Positions 43,462 to 52,981 of a stretch of DNA of 64,000 nucleotides are shown here, one piece after another. The DNA comes from an uncultured Clostridium sp. (GTDB lineage: Bacteria > Bacillota > Clostridia > Lachnospirales > Lachnospiraceae). Position 1 is the stretch's first letter. The number at the start of each line of letters is the position of its first letter. The notes below the pieces were generated by a model. That model saw only the letters and a program-made list of their open reading frames with translations, made no database searches and was not told the DNA's origin. Location: assembly GCA_946553025.1 (NCBI GenBank), contig CAMNRM010000001.1:1-64000 (forward strand). Reading direction: 5' to 3'. Made by a program: the position numbers and the translations under genes.

Positions 43462-46400
43462 CCCGTTCCACCTTTTAATATCTCCAGAAGTTCTCTACGG
43501 CTCAAGCTTCCCAGTGCCCTGTTTTCTTCGGTGACAATCTGTTCGGCAAGATCCTTTTTTGCCTCCTGGAGCCGCACGATATTTTCCTCAATCGTCCCCT
43601 TGGCAATCAGTTTAAACACCGAAACCTGTTTGGTCTGCCCTATCCGATGCGTTCTGTCCGTCGCCTGGTTTTCTGCGGCCAGGTTCCACCATGGGTCGTA
43701 GTGAATCACCATATCCGCGGCCGTCAGATTAAGCCCCGTTCCCCCGGCCTTCAGCGAAATCAAAAACACCGGCACGTCATCGCCCTGGAAAGCCTCCACC
43801 ATCTGCAGACGCTTTTCCTTATCCGTGCTTCCCGTCAGAAGATAATAGCCAATCTCTTCCTCCTTAAGCCGCTTTTCCAGGATATCCAGCATGGAAGTAA
43901 ACTGGGAAAACAGCAGTATCTTATGTCCCCCGGCCACCCCGTTGCGGATTAAATCCATGCAGGTTTCCAGCTTCGCCGAAGTTCCCCGGTAGGAATCATA
44001 GCAAAGCTGAGGGGCACAGCAGATCTGGCGAAGCCTGGTAAGCTGGGCAAGGATCTGGAAGCGCTCGGAAAAATAGCTGCTGTCGGTTGCCCCCTCAAGC
44101 TGCAGCTTAAGACTTGCCGCATTGGCCATGTAAAGCTTCTTCTGCTGACCTTCCAGTTTGGTATAGACATAATTTTCCAGTTTTTCCGGCAGTTCTTTTA
44201 ACACATCTTTTTTCAGACGCCGCAGAACAAAGGGGCCAATCAGACGCCGCAGATTTGCCAGCGCCTCCTTATCCCCCTCCCGGACAATGGGAAGCTCGTA
44301 CTGTCTGCGGAAAGCCGAATAGGAAAATAAAAATTCAGGCATCAGATAATCAAAAATACTCCAGAGTTCACTCAGGCGGTTTTCCACCGGTGTTCCGGTC
44401 AGGGCAAACCTTGTCCTTGCCCGCACGGCCTTTACGGCCTTTGCGCTCTGGGTTGCCGCATTTTTAATATACTGGGCTTCGTCAATGACCTGGAAGCGGA
44501 ACGACAGCTTCTCATAGTATTCCATATCCCGCTTTAACAAATCATAGGAAGTGATCAGCACCGGATACTCTCCTTTTTCCAGAGTTTTCAGCAGGTCTTC
44601 CCGCTCCGTCCAGGAACCGGCAATGGTGCAGATCTTTAAAAAGGGCGCAAATTTCTGAAATTCATTCTCCCAGTTATACACCAGGGAAGCCGGGCAGACG
44701 ATGAGTGAGGGAAGCTTTCTCTCGTTCTCCCAGTTCTTATATTCATCCACAAAAAGGGCAATCATCTGGATTGTTTTCCCCAGTCCCATATCGTCGGCAA
44801 GAATTCCCCCAAATCCATAGGCATCCAGGGTGCGAAGCCAGCGAAATCCCGTCTTCTGATAACCCCGCAGCACGGAAAACAACTCCTGCGGCACCGGGAA
44901 ATCACTGTCCTCCACCACTTTCATCCCGCGGACGACGGCCTTAAACATCTGGTTCCGGTAAAAGCTTATGCCCGGGCCTTCTTTTAACAGGCTGTCCAGA
45001 TACAGCGCCCGGTAGCCGGGGAGGCGAACCCCCTTTTCCAGAAGCTGTTTTCCGGACAGGGAAAGGCTTGTGCTTAGCCGCGCAACAGCCGTAAGCCCCT
45101 CATCCTCCAGCCGCAGAAACTCCCCGGTTTTTCGCCGGTAAAACGGCCGCTTCTGCTGGTAAGCCCGCAGGATTTCTTCCAGTTCCTCCCCGGTCATCCC
45201 TTCGAGATCGACCTGGATATCCAGCCATCCTTCCCCCATGGACACGGATGCATGAACCTTTGCCGGAGGAAGGATCTTCCACTGGCGCACGGTATCGGAA
45301 AGTTCCACCCGTCCAAGCTGTGAAAATTCCCCAAGACCATGCTCCAGCAGGGCATATAATGCCTCCTCATCGTTTTGAATCACCAGCTTTTTCCCTGCCT
45401 CATCCGGAAGCTTAAAATACCTGGCAATCAGCTGGCTGACCCGAAATTCTCCCGGCACATCCCGGCAGACGGTTCGGGGCAGCTTCTCATCCTCCACCGG
45501 ATGAAAGGCATAGTCCCCATAGGAAAGCACCGGCTGCATCTGAACCTGCCCCGGGGCCTTGGAATCAAAGAAAAACTCCGCCTGCAGCGGCTCTGGCCGA
45601 TAATTTTCCCACTGGATCTCATCGCCCTCAAAGATGCAGTAAGGTTCAATCCTTAAAAGCACCCGCTCATAGAACAAGGGCACGTCCCGCCCGTTAATCT
45701 GAATCCGGTTCTGCACCGCCTGCCCCATCAAATCCAAAAACACGCCCATATCCCGGCTGCATCCCTCGTCACAGCAGTAAATCCGGTTCGTTCCCAGAAG
45801 ATACAGGTATTTTTCTCCCAGAAAAACCGGACGCTTTCCGCTGATGGAAATTTCCAGCCCGTCCTGCCCCTTCATCCGGATAGGGATGTGGAACTGAGGA
45901 TTCTGCCGGCAGACCAGAAACTCCCCCTTCTCCGCCGGACTGCTTCCCGTTCCCAGTTCAACCTCCAGCACCTGGTTTTCCGTAAGGAAAAAGAACCGGT
46001 CACGGTTTTCCCGACTCAGATGAAATTCCCGAAGCGGCGGCTGGGTTTCAAAAGAAGCCCGGCGAAACTGCCCGTAATAGTCGCGGTAGGTATTTACCAG
46101 TTCCACGACAAACTCCACCAACGGGCGGCTCTCCCGGGTAAAGGCGTCCAGACAATGATAAAAGGCAAAGTTTTTCCCATACTCCACATAGGTCTTCTGG
46201 CGCATGGCCTGGGCAAAGGAGAGCAGATCCTTGACCAGATACATCCTCTCCCTTCCCAGTTTAAATTCCACCCGGATATCTCCGGTTTTGCGGTTGATTT
46301 TCAGCCTGGCGGCAAAGGAAACAAAGGATTCCTGCCCTTCCTGCTGGATACGTGCCACCTCACGGTTGGTGTATTCCCGAATCATTGTCCGCACTTCCGG

Positions 46401-46658
46401 GGAAGTATAGACCATAACCGGGTTTTTTTCTTCGCCAATCTTTTTTCCTGACCGCTGATAAGCATCCCACACGGCGCGGACATGCGGACACACGGCTTTT
46501 TCTTTATTTTCCTTACAGGAACAGGAAGATTCCTTAATCAAACTGCCCTTTCCCAGAACCCGGACGGCATAGTCCTGCCCCTGATCCTCTGCACGGGCTT
46601 TAACCTCCACCTCTCCTTTCCAGAAGGCATTCACGGACATCTGTTTAACCTTCAACAA
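43458..46658 (-). CDS. SNF2-family helicase with SWIM zinc finger
   Basis: Protein of 1066 residues with an N-terminal SWIM finger (CSCKENKEKAVCPH), a long bacterial SNF2-associated region, then the SNF2 ATPase: ADDMGLGKTIQM (motif I), DEAQ box in VIDEAQYIKN, TGTPVENRLSELWS, and the helicase C-terminal half ending in TDRTHRIGQ. These ATPases move along DNA or remodel nucleoprotein; the substrate in bacteria is mostly unknown. Its stop overlaps the start of a sensor kinase, an unusual neighbour. No methyltransferase or nuclease is adjacent, so a defence role is not supported here. Confidence 0.92.
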   Translation of the reverse strand: MLKVKQMSVNAFWKGEVEVKARAEDQGQDYAVRVLGKGSLIKESSCSCKENKEKAVCPHVRAVWDAYQRSGKKIGEEKNPVMVYTSPEVRTMIREYTNREVARIQQEGQESFVSFAARLKINRKTGDIRVEFKLGRERMYLVKDLLSFAQAMRQKTYVEYGKNFAFYHCLDAFTRESRPLVEFVVELVNTYRDYYGQFRRASFETQPPLREFHLSRENRDRFFFLTENQVLEVELGTGSSPAEKGEFLVCRQNPQFHIPIRMKGQDGLEISISGKRPVFLGEKYLYLLGTNRIYCCDEGCSRDMGVFLDLMGQAVQNRIQINGRDVPLFYERVLLRIEPYCIFEGDEIQWENYRPEPLQAEFFFDSKAPGQVQMQPVLSYGDYAFHPVEDEKLPRTVCRDVPGEFRVSQLIARYFKLPDEAGKKLVIQNDEEALYALLEHGLGEFSQLGRVELSDTVRQWKILPPAKVHASVSMGEGWLDIQVDLEGMTGEELEEILRAYQQKRPFYRRKTGEFLRLEDEGLTAVARLSTSLSLSGKQLLEKGVRLPGYRALYLDSLLKEGPGISFYRNQMFKAVVRGMKVVEDSDFPVPQELFSVLRGYQKTGFRWLRTLDAYGFGGILADDMGLGKTIQMIALFVDEYKNWENERKLPSLIVCPASLVYNWENEFQKFAPFLKICTIAGSWTEREDLLKTLEKGEYPVLITSYDLLKRDMEYYEKLSFRFQVIDEAQYIKNAATQSAKAVKAVRARTRFALTGTPVENRLSELWSIFDYLMPEFLFSYSAFRRQYELPIVREGDKEALANLRRLIGPFVLRRLKKDVLKELPEKLENYVYTKLEGQQKKLYMANAASLKLQLEGATDSSYFSERFQILAQLTRLRQICCAPQLCYDSYRGTSAKLETCMDLIRNGVAGGHKILLFSQFTSMLDILEKRLKEEEIGYYLLTGSTDKEKRLQMVEAFQGDDVPVFLISLKAGGTGLNLTAADMVIHYDPWWNLAAENQATDRTHRIGQTKQVSVFKLIAKGTIEENIVRLQEAKKDLAEQIVTEENRALGSLSRRELLEILKGGTG

Positions 46659-46684
46659 TAACTCCCCCTAATTCTGCATTTTTT

Positions 46685-46735
46685 GTTACTGTTTACACAT
46701 CCGCAGCAAATGCGCAGACCGGCGTAAACAGTAAC
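46685..46735. repeat. Dispersed palindrome, expanded copy C
   Basis: GTTACTGTTTAC and GTAAACAGTAAC are exact 12-bp arms. The centre is longer (27 nt) than in the other copies and contains further inverted pieces. It lies in the 83-bp spacer between argS and the SNF2 gene. Confidence 0.7.
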
Positions 46736-46741
46736 CATTTT

Positions 46742-48571
46742 TTACATCCGCTCCGGAGCCTCAAAGCCCAGAACATGAATACATGCATTCAGCACATCCC
46801 TGGCCAGATCAATCAGACAGATAAAGCTTCCCTGCCGGTTTTTATCTTCTTCGGTCAGGATAATCACATCCTGGTAAAAATGGTTGAAATCCTCGGACAA
46901 ATCATAAATATACTGGCAGATCTTATGCGGTGCCCTTTCGGCAAAGCTGTTCTCCATCACCTCATTGTAACGGGAAATCTCCAGCATCAATGCCTTTTCT
47001 GCCGGGGAAGCCGCCGGAAGAAAGTCAAATTTTTCTATCTCCCCTCCCTGCTCCCGGTATTTGGTCAGGATGGAATTAATGCGCACAATCGTATATAAAA
47101 TATAAGGCCCTGTATTGCCCGTAAAGGACACAAAACGGTCAATATCAAAGATATAGTCCTTCGCTGCCTGGTTGGATAAATCGCCGTACTTTAACGCTGC
47201 CAGACCCACAAGCTTTGCCGTATTCCTGGCATCCTCCTCTTCCATGGTCCGGTTTTCCATAATCCGGCGGTAAGCTGCCTCATTAATCTCTGCAATAAGC
47301 TGCTCTAAGCGCATAACCCCGCCGTCCCTGGTCTTAAAGGGCTTCCCGTCCTTCCCGTTCATCGTTCCAAATCCCAGGAAGCTCATGGGAATTCCTTCAC
47401 GGACAAAACCGGCCTTTCTGGCCACCCGGAAAAACTGCGTATAGTGCAGATCCTGTCGCTTGTCGGCAATGTAAATATAGGCGTCCGGTGCAAAATCCTT
47501 CTCCCGCTCAATCACCGTTCCAAGATCCGAGGTCGCATACAGCGCCGCCCCGTCCGACTTCTGGACAATACAGGGCGGTAATTCCTTCGTATCCTCCGGC
47601 TCACGGATATCCACCACCAGCGCCCCCTGGCTCTCACAGGCAAGCCCCTTATCCTTAAGATCCTGAATCAGCCCGGGAATATATTTCTGGGCATCACTCT
47701 CCCCCTTCCACAGTTCAAAGCTTACATTCAGGTTCCTGTAATTCTTCTCCAAATCCGCCCTGGACACGGCCATAATATGCTTCCAGATGGCAATAAACGG
47801 CGGATATTCTTCCTGAAGCTTCTTCGTCGCCGTGTGGGCACGGTCGGCAAAACGCTTTGCTTCTTCCAGCTGTTTTTCGGCCTCCTCCTTGCTCATCCCC
47901 GCTGCCAGCCCCTCTTCCAGCTTAAACTTTGCCTTTTTGCTGGCTGCCGGATAAATATCCTCAAGTTCACCGATGGTAAACGGCGCTTCGGCGGGATATT
48001 CACCGGTATAATTTTCGTCAAAATAGCAGAGATCCGGCTTCCTGTCCCGCAGTTCCTCGATAATTAAACCCATCTGCAGACCCCAGTCCCCCAGGTGCAC
48101 GTCCCCAATCATCCTGTGTCCTAAAGCCGCTCCCATACGCTTAATGCTCTCGCCGATAATGGCCGAGCGCAGATGGCCTACATGAAGAGGCTTTGCGGCA
48201 TTGGCCCCGCCGTAATCCACGATAATCGTCTGCGGATTTTTGGTCTTTTCCAGCCCTAAGTCTTCTTCGGAGCGCATCTGTTTCATATAGTCAGCCACAA
48301 AAGCATTTCCCAGGGTTAAATTAATAAATCCGGGCATAACTGCCTCACAGGCAGAAAAAAGCGTACTGTCTGCCAGTTTCTCCACCACTTCATTCGCCAG
48401 ATCAATGGGTTTCCTGTGATAAGCCTTCGCTGCCGCCATGGCACCGTTGCACTGATACTCGCAGAGATCCGGGCGGTTGGACAGCACAACCTTCCCAAAC
48501 TTTTCCTCATAACCGCAGGCTGTCCACGCCTTTTTCAGTTCATTTTCAATAATTTCCAAAATTTTCTTCAT
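46742..48571 (-). CDS. argS: Arginyl-tRNA synthetase
   Basis: Class I synthetase of 609 residues that charges tRNA-Arg. It has the N-terminal additional domain, the HIGH signature as HVGH in KPLHVGHLRSA, and a C-terminal DALR anticodon-binding domain (FNHFYQDVIIL). A classical KMSKS is replaced by GKPFKTRDGG, as in many bacterial ArgRS. ATG at 48571 is chosen because homology begins there (MKKILEIIENEL). It follows efp with a terminator between. Confidence 0.95.
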   Translation of the reverse strand: MKKILEIIENELKKAWTACGYEEKFGKVVLSNRPDLCEYQCNGAMAAAKAYHRKPIDLANEVVEKLADSTLFSACEAVMPGFINLTLGNAFVADYMKQMRSEEDLGLEKTKNPQTIIVDYGGANAAKPLHVGHLRSAIIGESIKRMGAALGHRMIGDVHLGDWGLQMGLIIEELRDRKPDLCYFDENYTGEYPAEAPFTIGELEDIYPAASKKAKFKLEEGLAAGMSKEEAEKQLEEAKRFADRAHTATKKLQEEYPPFIAIWKHIMAVSRADLEKNYRNLNVSFELWKGESDAQKYIPGLIQDLKDKGLACESQGALVVDIREPEDTKELPPCIVQKSDGAALYATSDLGTVIEREKDFAPDAYIYIADKRQDLHYTQFFRVARKAGFVREGIPMSFLGFGTMNGKDGKPFKTRDGGVMRLEQLIAEINEAAYRRIMENRTMEEEDARNTAKLVGLAALKYGDLSNQAAKDYIFDIDRFVSFTGNTGPYILYTIVRINSILTKYREQGGEIEKFDFLPAASPAEKALMLEISRYNEVMENSFAERAPHKICQYIYDLSEDFNHFYQDVIILTEEDKNRQGSFICLIDLARDVLNACIHVLGFEAPERM

Positions 48572-48660
48572 ATTTTTTACCATTCCTTTCCAAGACACAA
48601 ACAAATGATGAACGCTGTGCACACTTCATGCCCCGTCCTGCCCTCTGGGGTCAAAGTACG

Positions 48661-48694
48661 CAAAAAACGGCAGCCATGAAATCTATACTGCCGT
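48661..48694 (-). terminator. Rho-independent terminator of efp
   Basis: ACGGCAG and CTGCCGT pair with a 14-nt loop and TTTTTT follows directly on the minus strand, 54 bp past the efp stop. Confidence 0.85.
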
Positions 48695-48701
48695 CTGTTG
48701 T

Positions 48702-48727
48702 GTTACTGCTCACACGTTCACAGTAAC
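48702..48727. repeat. Dispersed palindrome, copy D
   Basis: GTTACTG and CAGTAAC arms around a centre CTCACACGTTCA, nearly identical to copy A. It lies between the efp stop and its terminator. Confidence 0.75.
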
Positions 48728-48747
48728 TCTGTTGTATCTTTTTTATT

Positions 48748-49305
48748 TTACGCACGTCCTAAATATTCGCTTGTTCTGGTGTCGATTTTTACCTTATCGC
48801 CAATGTTGATAAACAGCGGTACATTCACCTGTGCTCCGGTTTCCACGGTTGCCGGCTTGGATGCTCCGGTAGCCGTATCACCCTTAAAGCCCGGCTCGGT
48901 ATCCGTAACTTCCAGTTCTACAAATAACGGCGGCTCAATCGAGAACACGCTTCCGTTATAGGAACATACCTTAACCATCTCGTTTTCCTTGACAAACTTT
49001 AAAGCGTCGCCGACCAAATCCGAATTCAGGGCAATCTGGTCATAGGTTTCCACATTCATAAAATTATATAAGTCGCCGTCAGAATACAGATACTGCATGT
49101 CCACCCGGTCAATTCTTGCTGCCGGGAACTTCTCCGTCGGACGGAAGGTTCTTTCCACTACGCCGCCGTTAATTACATTCTTTAATTTCGTGCGGACAAA
49201 CGCAGCACCCTTGCCTGGCTTAACATGCTGAAACTCCAGAATCTGAACTACCTGGCCGTCAATCTCTAACGTAATGCCGTTTCTAAAATCACCTGCTGAT
49301 ATCAT
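48748..49305 (-). CDS. efp: Elongation factor P
   Basis: Translation factor of 185 residues that relieves ribosome stalling at polyproline. KOW-like, OB and C-terminal OB domains are all present. The loop [10 protein letters not shown] carries the residue that is modified in some bacteria, and [10 protein letters not shown] is close to the usual C-terminal signature. AGGAGG lies 8 nt before the ATG. The GH5 enzyme here has Pro-rich linkers that are typical EF-P clients. Confidence 0.96.
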   Translation of the reverse strand: MISAGDFRNGITLEIDGQVVQILEFQHVKPGKGAAFVRTKLKNVINGGVVERTFRPTEKFPAARIDRVDMQYLYSDGDLYNFMNVETYDQIALNSDLVGDALKFVKENEMVKVCSYNGSVFSIEPPLFVELEVTDTEPGFKGDTATGASKPATVETGAQVNVPLFINIGDKVKIDTRTSEYLGRA

Positions 49306-49372
49306 GAAGATTCCTCCTTAATTTTCGATCATTCCATTATCGTTTCTATTCTAAACGATAATTCCCGTATTT

Positions 49373-50668
49373 TCAACTGTTTTTTTCGCAAAATGACAGA
49401 ATCACCTGCTCCGCCACCTCGTCCGGCGTTTTTTTGTCGGTGGGAATCGTTATCTGCGCCGCCCGGCAATAATAATCCCTGCGCTGATCCATCAGTTCCT
49501 GGATTCCCTCGACGGTCTTTCTTCCTTTTAAATTCGGACGGGAGTCATCCTTTTTTACCCGGGCAAGTATCGTTTCCGGACTGGCCGTAAGAAGAATCGT
49601 CTTTCCCATCGCCTGCATAAGGCGGATATTTTCCTCCCGAAGGACAATTCCCCCGCCGCAGGAAATCACTGCCGGCTTTATCTTGCTAAGTTCCCGCAGG
49701 GTCTGGGTTTCCCGATCCCGGAAATACTCCTGTCCATGGCGGGCAAAAATTTCATTAATCTCCATCCCTTCCTGCTCGACAATCCGCTGATCCATCTCAA
49801 TCTGCTCGGCTTTAAGGCGGCGGCCAAGAAGCCTTGCTATCGTGCTCTTTCCCGTACCCATAAACCCGATAAGGAAGATATGGCAGGGAAGGGACGGATC
49901 ATCCGGCGCAAGACTTTTATGAACGGCATCCAAAACGTTTCGCAGTGCCCGCGCTTCCATCTGCCCCGGGGCGGAAGCCTTCGTACCGCAGCCAAAGGTT
50001 AAACAGGAGCCAAAAGTTTCCCCGCACAGACGGCTGATTAACCCGTCCTTTCCCATGGACATCGTGATAAACGGGCGATCGGCATAGGTTTCCTTCATCG
50101 CCAGCGTAACCGAAAGAAGCCTTAAAACATCCGAAGCATCTTTTGGCATCACGGCAAGCTTTGTGATATCCGCGCCCCATTCCTGCATCCTGCAAAGGCG
50201 GGAGAGCATCTCCTCCTCCTTTGGTGTACAGGAAAAATCATGGCTGGATAAGATAACTTTTTTCCCCTGTCGGTGCGCCTCCCCAATAATGGCAGAAACC
50301 GTTTCCTTACCCGCCGAAATCTCCACGTCCAGCAAATCCGCCCCGCCTTCGATCGCCGCATAAGCACAGCGGATATATTCCTCTGCCAAAAGATTAGCCT
50401 CTCCGCCTTCCTTTTTCGTCCGAACCGTAAAAAGGACCGGCACATCCTCTCCCAGTATCCTGCGGATAAGCGCTAAACTCCGTGCAACTGCCTGCGCACT
50501 TAATAAGTCCGAAAACCCATCTGCCCGCCACTCCACAAGATCCGCCGGAAGCTTTTTTACTTCTTTTGCAGCCCTTTCTATCTCCTCTTGATTCTTTCCC
50601 ATAAGCGGTACACAGATTTTTGGTTTTCCCTGTCCTAAAGTCACATTCCGCACGGTCACTGATGTCAT
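49373..50668 (-). CDS. aroDK: Fused 3-dehydroquinate dehydratase (type I) and shikimate kinase
   Basis: Bifunctional shikimate-pathway protein of 431 residues. Residues 1 to about 250 are a type I dehydroquinase (EWRADGF, SSHDF with catalytic His, ITKLAVMP with the Schiff-base Lys). Residues about 262-431 are shikimate kinase (Walker A GFMGTGKST, DQRIVEQEG, ISCGGGIVL). In E. coli these are separate proteins for steps 3 and 5, and the intermediate shikimate dehydrogenase is not seen in this window. The start is 2 nt past the yqeG stop, so the genes are co-translated. Confidence 0.93.
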   Translation of the reverse strand: MTSVTVRNVTLGQGKPKICVPLMGKNQEEIERAAKEVKKLPADLVEWRADGFSDLLSAQAVARSLALIRRILGEDVPVLFTVRTKKEGGEANLLAEEYIRCAYAAIEGGADLLDVEISAGKETVSAIIGEAHRQGKKVILSSHDFSCTPKEEEMLSRLCRMQEWGADITKLAVMPKDASDVLRLLSVTLAMKETYADRPFITMSMGKDGLISRLCGETFGSCLTFGCGTKASAPGQMEARALRNVLDAVHKSLAPDDPSLPCHIFLIGFMGTGKSTIARLLGRRLKAEQIEMDQRIVEQEGMEINEIFARHGQEYFRDRETQTLRELSKIKPAVISCGGGIVLREENIRLMQAMGKTILLTASPETILARVKKDDSRPNLKGRKTVEGIQELMDQRRDYYCRAAQITIPTDKKTPDEVAEQVILSFCEKNS

Positions 50669-50670
50669 CT

Positions 50671-51207
50671 TTATTGTCCTCCACAGCCTTTTTTGCTTTT
50701 ATTTTTCTTCATCTTATTTTTCCGATACGCCCAGAGCACCGGCTTTTCCAGATAACGCTTTAAGACTATCTGAATCTCTTCTTTCGGGTTCATCGGCGTA
50801 ACCAATATGCTGTAAATCCCCGCAAGATTCGCCCCTAAAATATCCGTAAACAGCTGGTCGCCCACAGCCACGGATTCCTCCGGTGTCGTTCCCATAAGCT
50901 CCATCGCCTTTTTATAACCCTTCGTCCCCGGCTTCCCTCCTTTAAAAACATAAAACGAGGCATGTACCTCCTGGGCAAAGGCTTTTACTCTTGGCTCTTT
51001 ATTATTGGAAAGAAGGCAGGTCTTAAACCCAAGCTCATGCAGCCTCCGAAAAAGTTCAACCGCCTTTTTATCCGCAGGTGCATCGTGAAAAGCAAGGGTA
51101 TTATCCACATCAAAAACCAAACCCCGGATTCCTTTTTCTGCCATCTTTTCATAGGGAAGCTGATAAGCGCTTTCCCTCCAGGTTCTGGGATATAATAATT
51201 GCAGCAT
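50671..51207 (-). CDS. yqeG: YqeG-family HAD phosphatase
   Basis: HAD-IIIA hydrolase of 178 residues with motif I FDVDNTLAF, motif II LLSNN and motif IV GDQLFTDILGAN. Family members dephosphorylate phosphatidylglycerol phosphate or small phosphates; the exact substrate is not certain. The tail is Lys-rich. AAGGAGAG precedes the start. It is coupled to aroDK in a housekeeping cluster. Confidence 0.92.
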   Translation of the reverse strand: MLQLLYPRTWRESAYQLPYEKMAEKGIRGLVFDVDNTLAFHDAPADKKAVELFRRLHELGFKTCLLSNNKEPRVKAFAQEVHASFYVFKGGKPGTKGYKKAMELMGTTPEESVAVGDQLFTDILGANLAGIYSILVTPMNPKEEIQIVLKRYLEKPVLWAYRKNKMKKNKSKKGCGGQ

Positions 51208-51314
51208 ACTCTCTCCTTTTATTCCGTTTCCTTCTGTCCGTTTTTATCATCCCAGTTCATGTGCAGTCCGGGTTTCCTTATTCTTGTACAACAGCATACA
51301 GACATCCTTCAGGG

Positions 51315-51767
51315 CTACTGCTTTAACAGCTTCCCGATTTCTTCCATAAATGTTCCGATATCCTTAAATTCCCGGTACACCGAAGCAAAACGTACATAGG
51401 CAACCTCATCCAATGCCTTTAATTTTTCCATAACCAGCTCGCCGATAACCGATGTGGAAACTTCCTTCTCTTCCATGGAAAAAATCTGATTTTCAATCTC
51501 ATCAATCATTGCCTTAATCTGCGGAATCGATACCGAACGCTTATGGCAGGAATGAATAATGCCTTCTTCTATTTTTGAACGATCGTAGAGTTCGCGGGTA
51601 TTATCTTTTTTAATCACCATTAAGGGAACGGTTTCCACTTTTTCATAGGTGGTAAAACGCTTTCCACAGGTTTCACACTGCCTGCGCCGACGAATACAGG
51701 AATTATCCTCCGCCGGACGGGAATCGATAACTTTTGTATCTTCAGCATTGCAAAATGGGCATTTCAC
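51315..51767 (-). CDS. nrdR: Transcriptional repressor NrdR
   Basis: Zinc-ribbon/ATP-cone regulator of ribonucleotide reductase genes, 150 residues. The zinc ribbon CPFC and CETCG, the RRRRQC basic patch, RFTTYE and the ATP-cone are complete. GTG at 51767 is chosen because AGGAGG lies 8 nt upstream and homologues begin MKCPFC; an upstream ATG at 51791 would add 8 residues. Confidence 0.95.
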   Translation of the reverse strand: MKCPFCNAEDTKVIDSRPAEDNSCIRRRRQCETCGKRFTTYEKVETVPLMVIKKDNTRELYDRSKIEEGIIHSCHKRSVSIPQIKAMIDEIENQIFSMEEKEVSTSVIGELVMEKLKALDEVAYVRFASVYREFKDIGTFMEEIGKLLKQ

Positions 51768-52065
51768 AGTTTTTTCCTCCTGAATTTTCAATCTATTTCT
51801 TCTTTACAATATAAACAAATAAAGTTATCATCTATTTTTTTCCTGTCTACATTTTATCCCATAACCCTTTGTTTAGCAAGTTATTTTTTCCAGGAAATCC
51901 TATGCTCTTTTCACCATTAAAAATTTTTATCCTTACTCTAAGAAATTCTAATTAGCCAAATCCCCCATTTCGGACTATACTTAAAGCAGTTCTACATAAA
52001 GAACAAAACCGAACAAAACCAAGCAAAATGCAACAAAACACAGCAAAAACCATGGAGGATATGTG
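51768..52065. other. Divergent intergenic region nrdR / AEC transporter
   Basis: AT-rich spacer holding the promoters of both genes. A TATACT at 51976-51981 could serve the plus-strand gene. The phased repeat array listed separately occupies 52001-52050. Nothing else is recognised. Confidence 0.5.
52001..52050 (+). repeat. Five 10-bp units of CAAAA in exact register
   Basis: Units gaacaaaacc (twice), aagcaaaatg, caacaaaaca and cagcaaaaac share CAAAA at the same position, giving A-tracts spaced one helical turn apart just before the ribosome-binding site. Confidence 0.7.
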
Positions 52066-52974
52066 ATGGAAGGTTTTCAGAATATGGTCAATGCCCAGCT
52101 CATTCTGCTTATTTACCTGGGCGTGGGAATGTACTGCAGAAAAAAGGGCATGATTGACGACCAGACCAAGAAAAAGTTAATCGATCTTATCTTAAAGATC
52201 ACCCTGCCCTGTATGATTTTTAATTCCTTTAATAAGCCCTTAACCCCGGATATTTTAAAGAAAACGGCCCTTGCCTTTATTGTGGCCTTCTGCATTGCCG
52301 TCCTTTCCTGGCTTCTTGGGAAAATTCTTTATCGGCGCTATCCGCAGGAGAGGAAAAGCATCTTACAGTACTGCACCCTGGTCAATAATTCCGGCTTTTT
52401 AGGTATGCCCATGGTTTCCGCGGTTTACGGCGCAGACGGGCTTTTATACGCTTCCATCTTTATTATCCCCAACCGGATTATGATGTGGACGGCCGGACTT
52501 TCCCTTTTTACGGTTTCGGATTTTAAGAGCAAGTGTAAAAATATTCTTCTCAATCCCTGCATCATCACCGTATTTCTGGGCATTGCCCGGCGGATGCTTA
52601 ACATCCCGGTTCCTGAATTTATCGATAAATCCGTGGCCAATATCGGAGCCATCACTTCACCGCTCTCCATGATGATTATCGGCACCATGCTTGTGGGGAT
52701 TTCCTGGAAAGCCTTATTTGAACCCAGTATCTTTTACCTCACCTTTATCCGGCTGATTTTCCTTCCTCTGATAGCCCTGGTGCTTATGCGGATAATGCGG
52801 TTTGACCCCCTCCTCACCGGCGTTTCCCTGATTCTTACCGGAATGCCCGCAGGAAGCACCAGTGCCCTGTTAGCGGCAAAATACGGAGCCGATGAAGACT
52901 ATGCCTCCCGCTGTATTATCACGACCACCATCATTTCCCTGATTACGATTCCTTTACTTATGCTGCTGATTTAA
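52066..52974 (+). CDS. AEC-family (auxin efflux carrier) transporter
   Basis: Membrane protein of 302 residues with about ten membrane segments in two five-helix halves, typical of AEC carriers that export or exchange organic acids. The crossover region NNSGFLGMP is conserved. ATG at 52066 follows GGAGG by 7 nt. It lies beside aldarate genes, so an organic-acid substrate is plausible but not shown. Confidence 0.88.
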   Translation: MEGFQNMVNAQLILLIYLGVGMYCRKKGMIDDQTKKKLIDLILKITLPCMIFNSFNKPLTPDILKKTALAFIVAFCIAVLSWLLGKILYRRYPQERKSILQYCTLVNNSGFLGMPMVSAVYGADGLLYASIFIIPNRIMMWTAGLSLFTVSDFKSKCKNILLNPCIITVFLGIARRMLNIPVPEFIDKSVANIGAITSPLSMMIIGTMLVGISWKALFEPSIFYLTFIRLIFLPLIALVLMRIMRFDPLLTGVSLILTGMPAGSTSALLAAKYGADEDYASRCIITTTIISLITIPLLMLLI

Positions 52975-52981
52975 CCTATCA

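Noticed and set aside
43458-46658. SNF2 helicase considered as part of a DISARM- or other SNF2-based defence system.
   Set aside because: No methyltransferase, phospholipase D or other defence gene is adjacent; the neighbours are a sensor kinase, a response regulator and argS.
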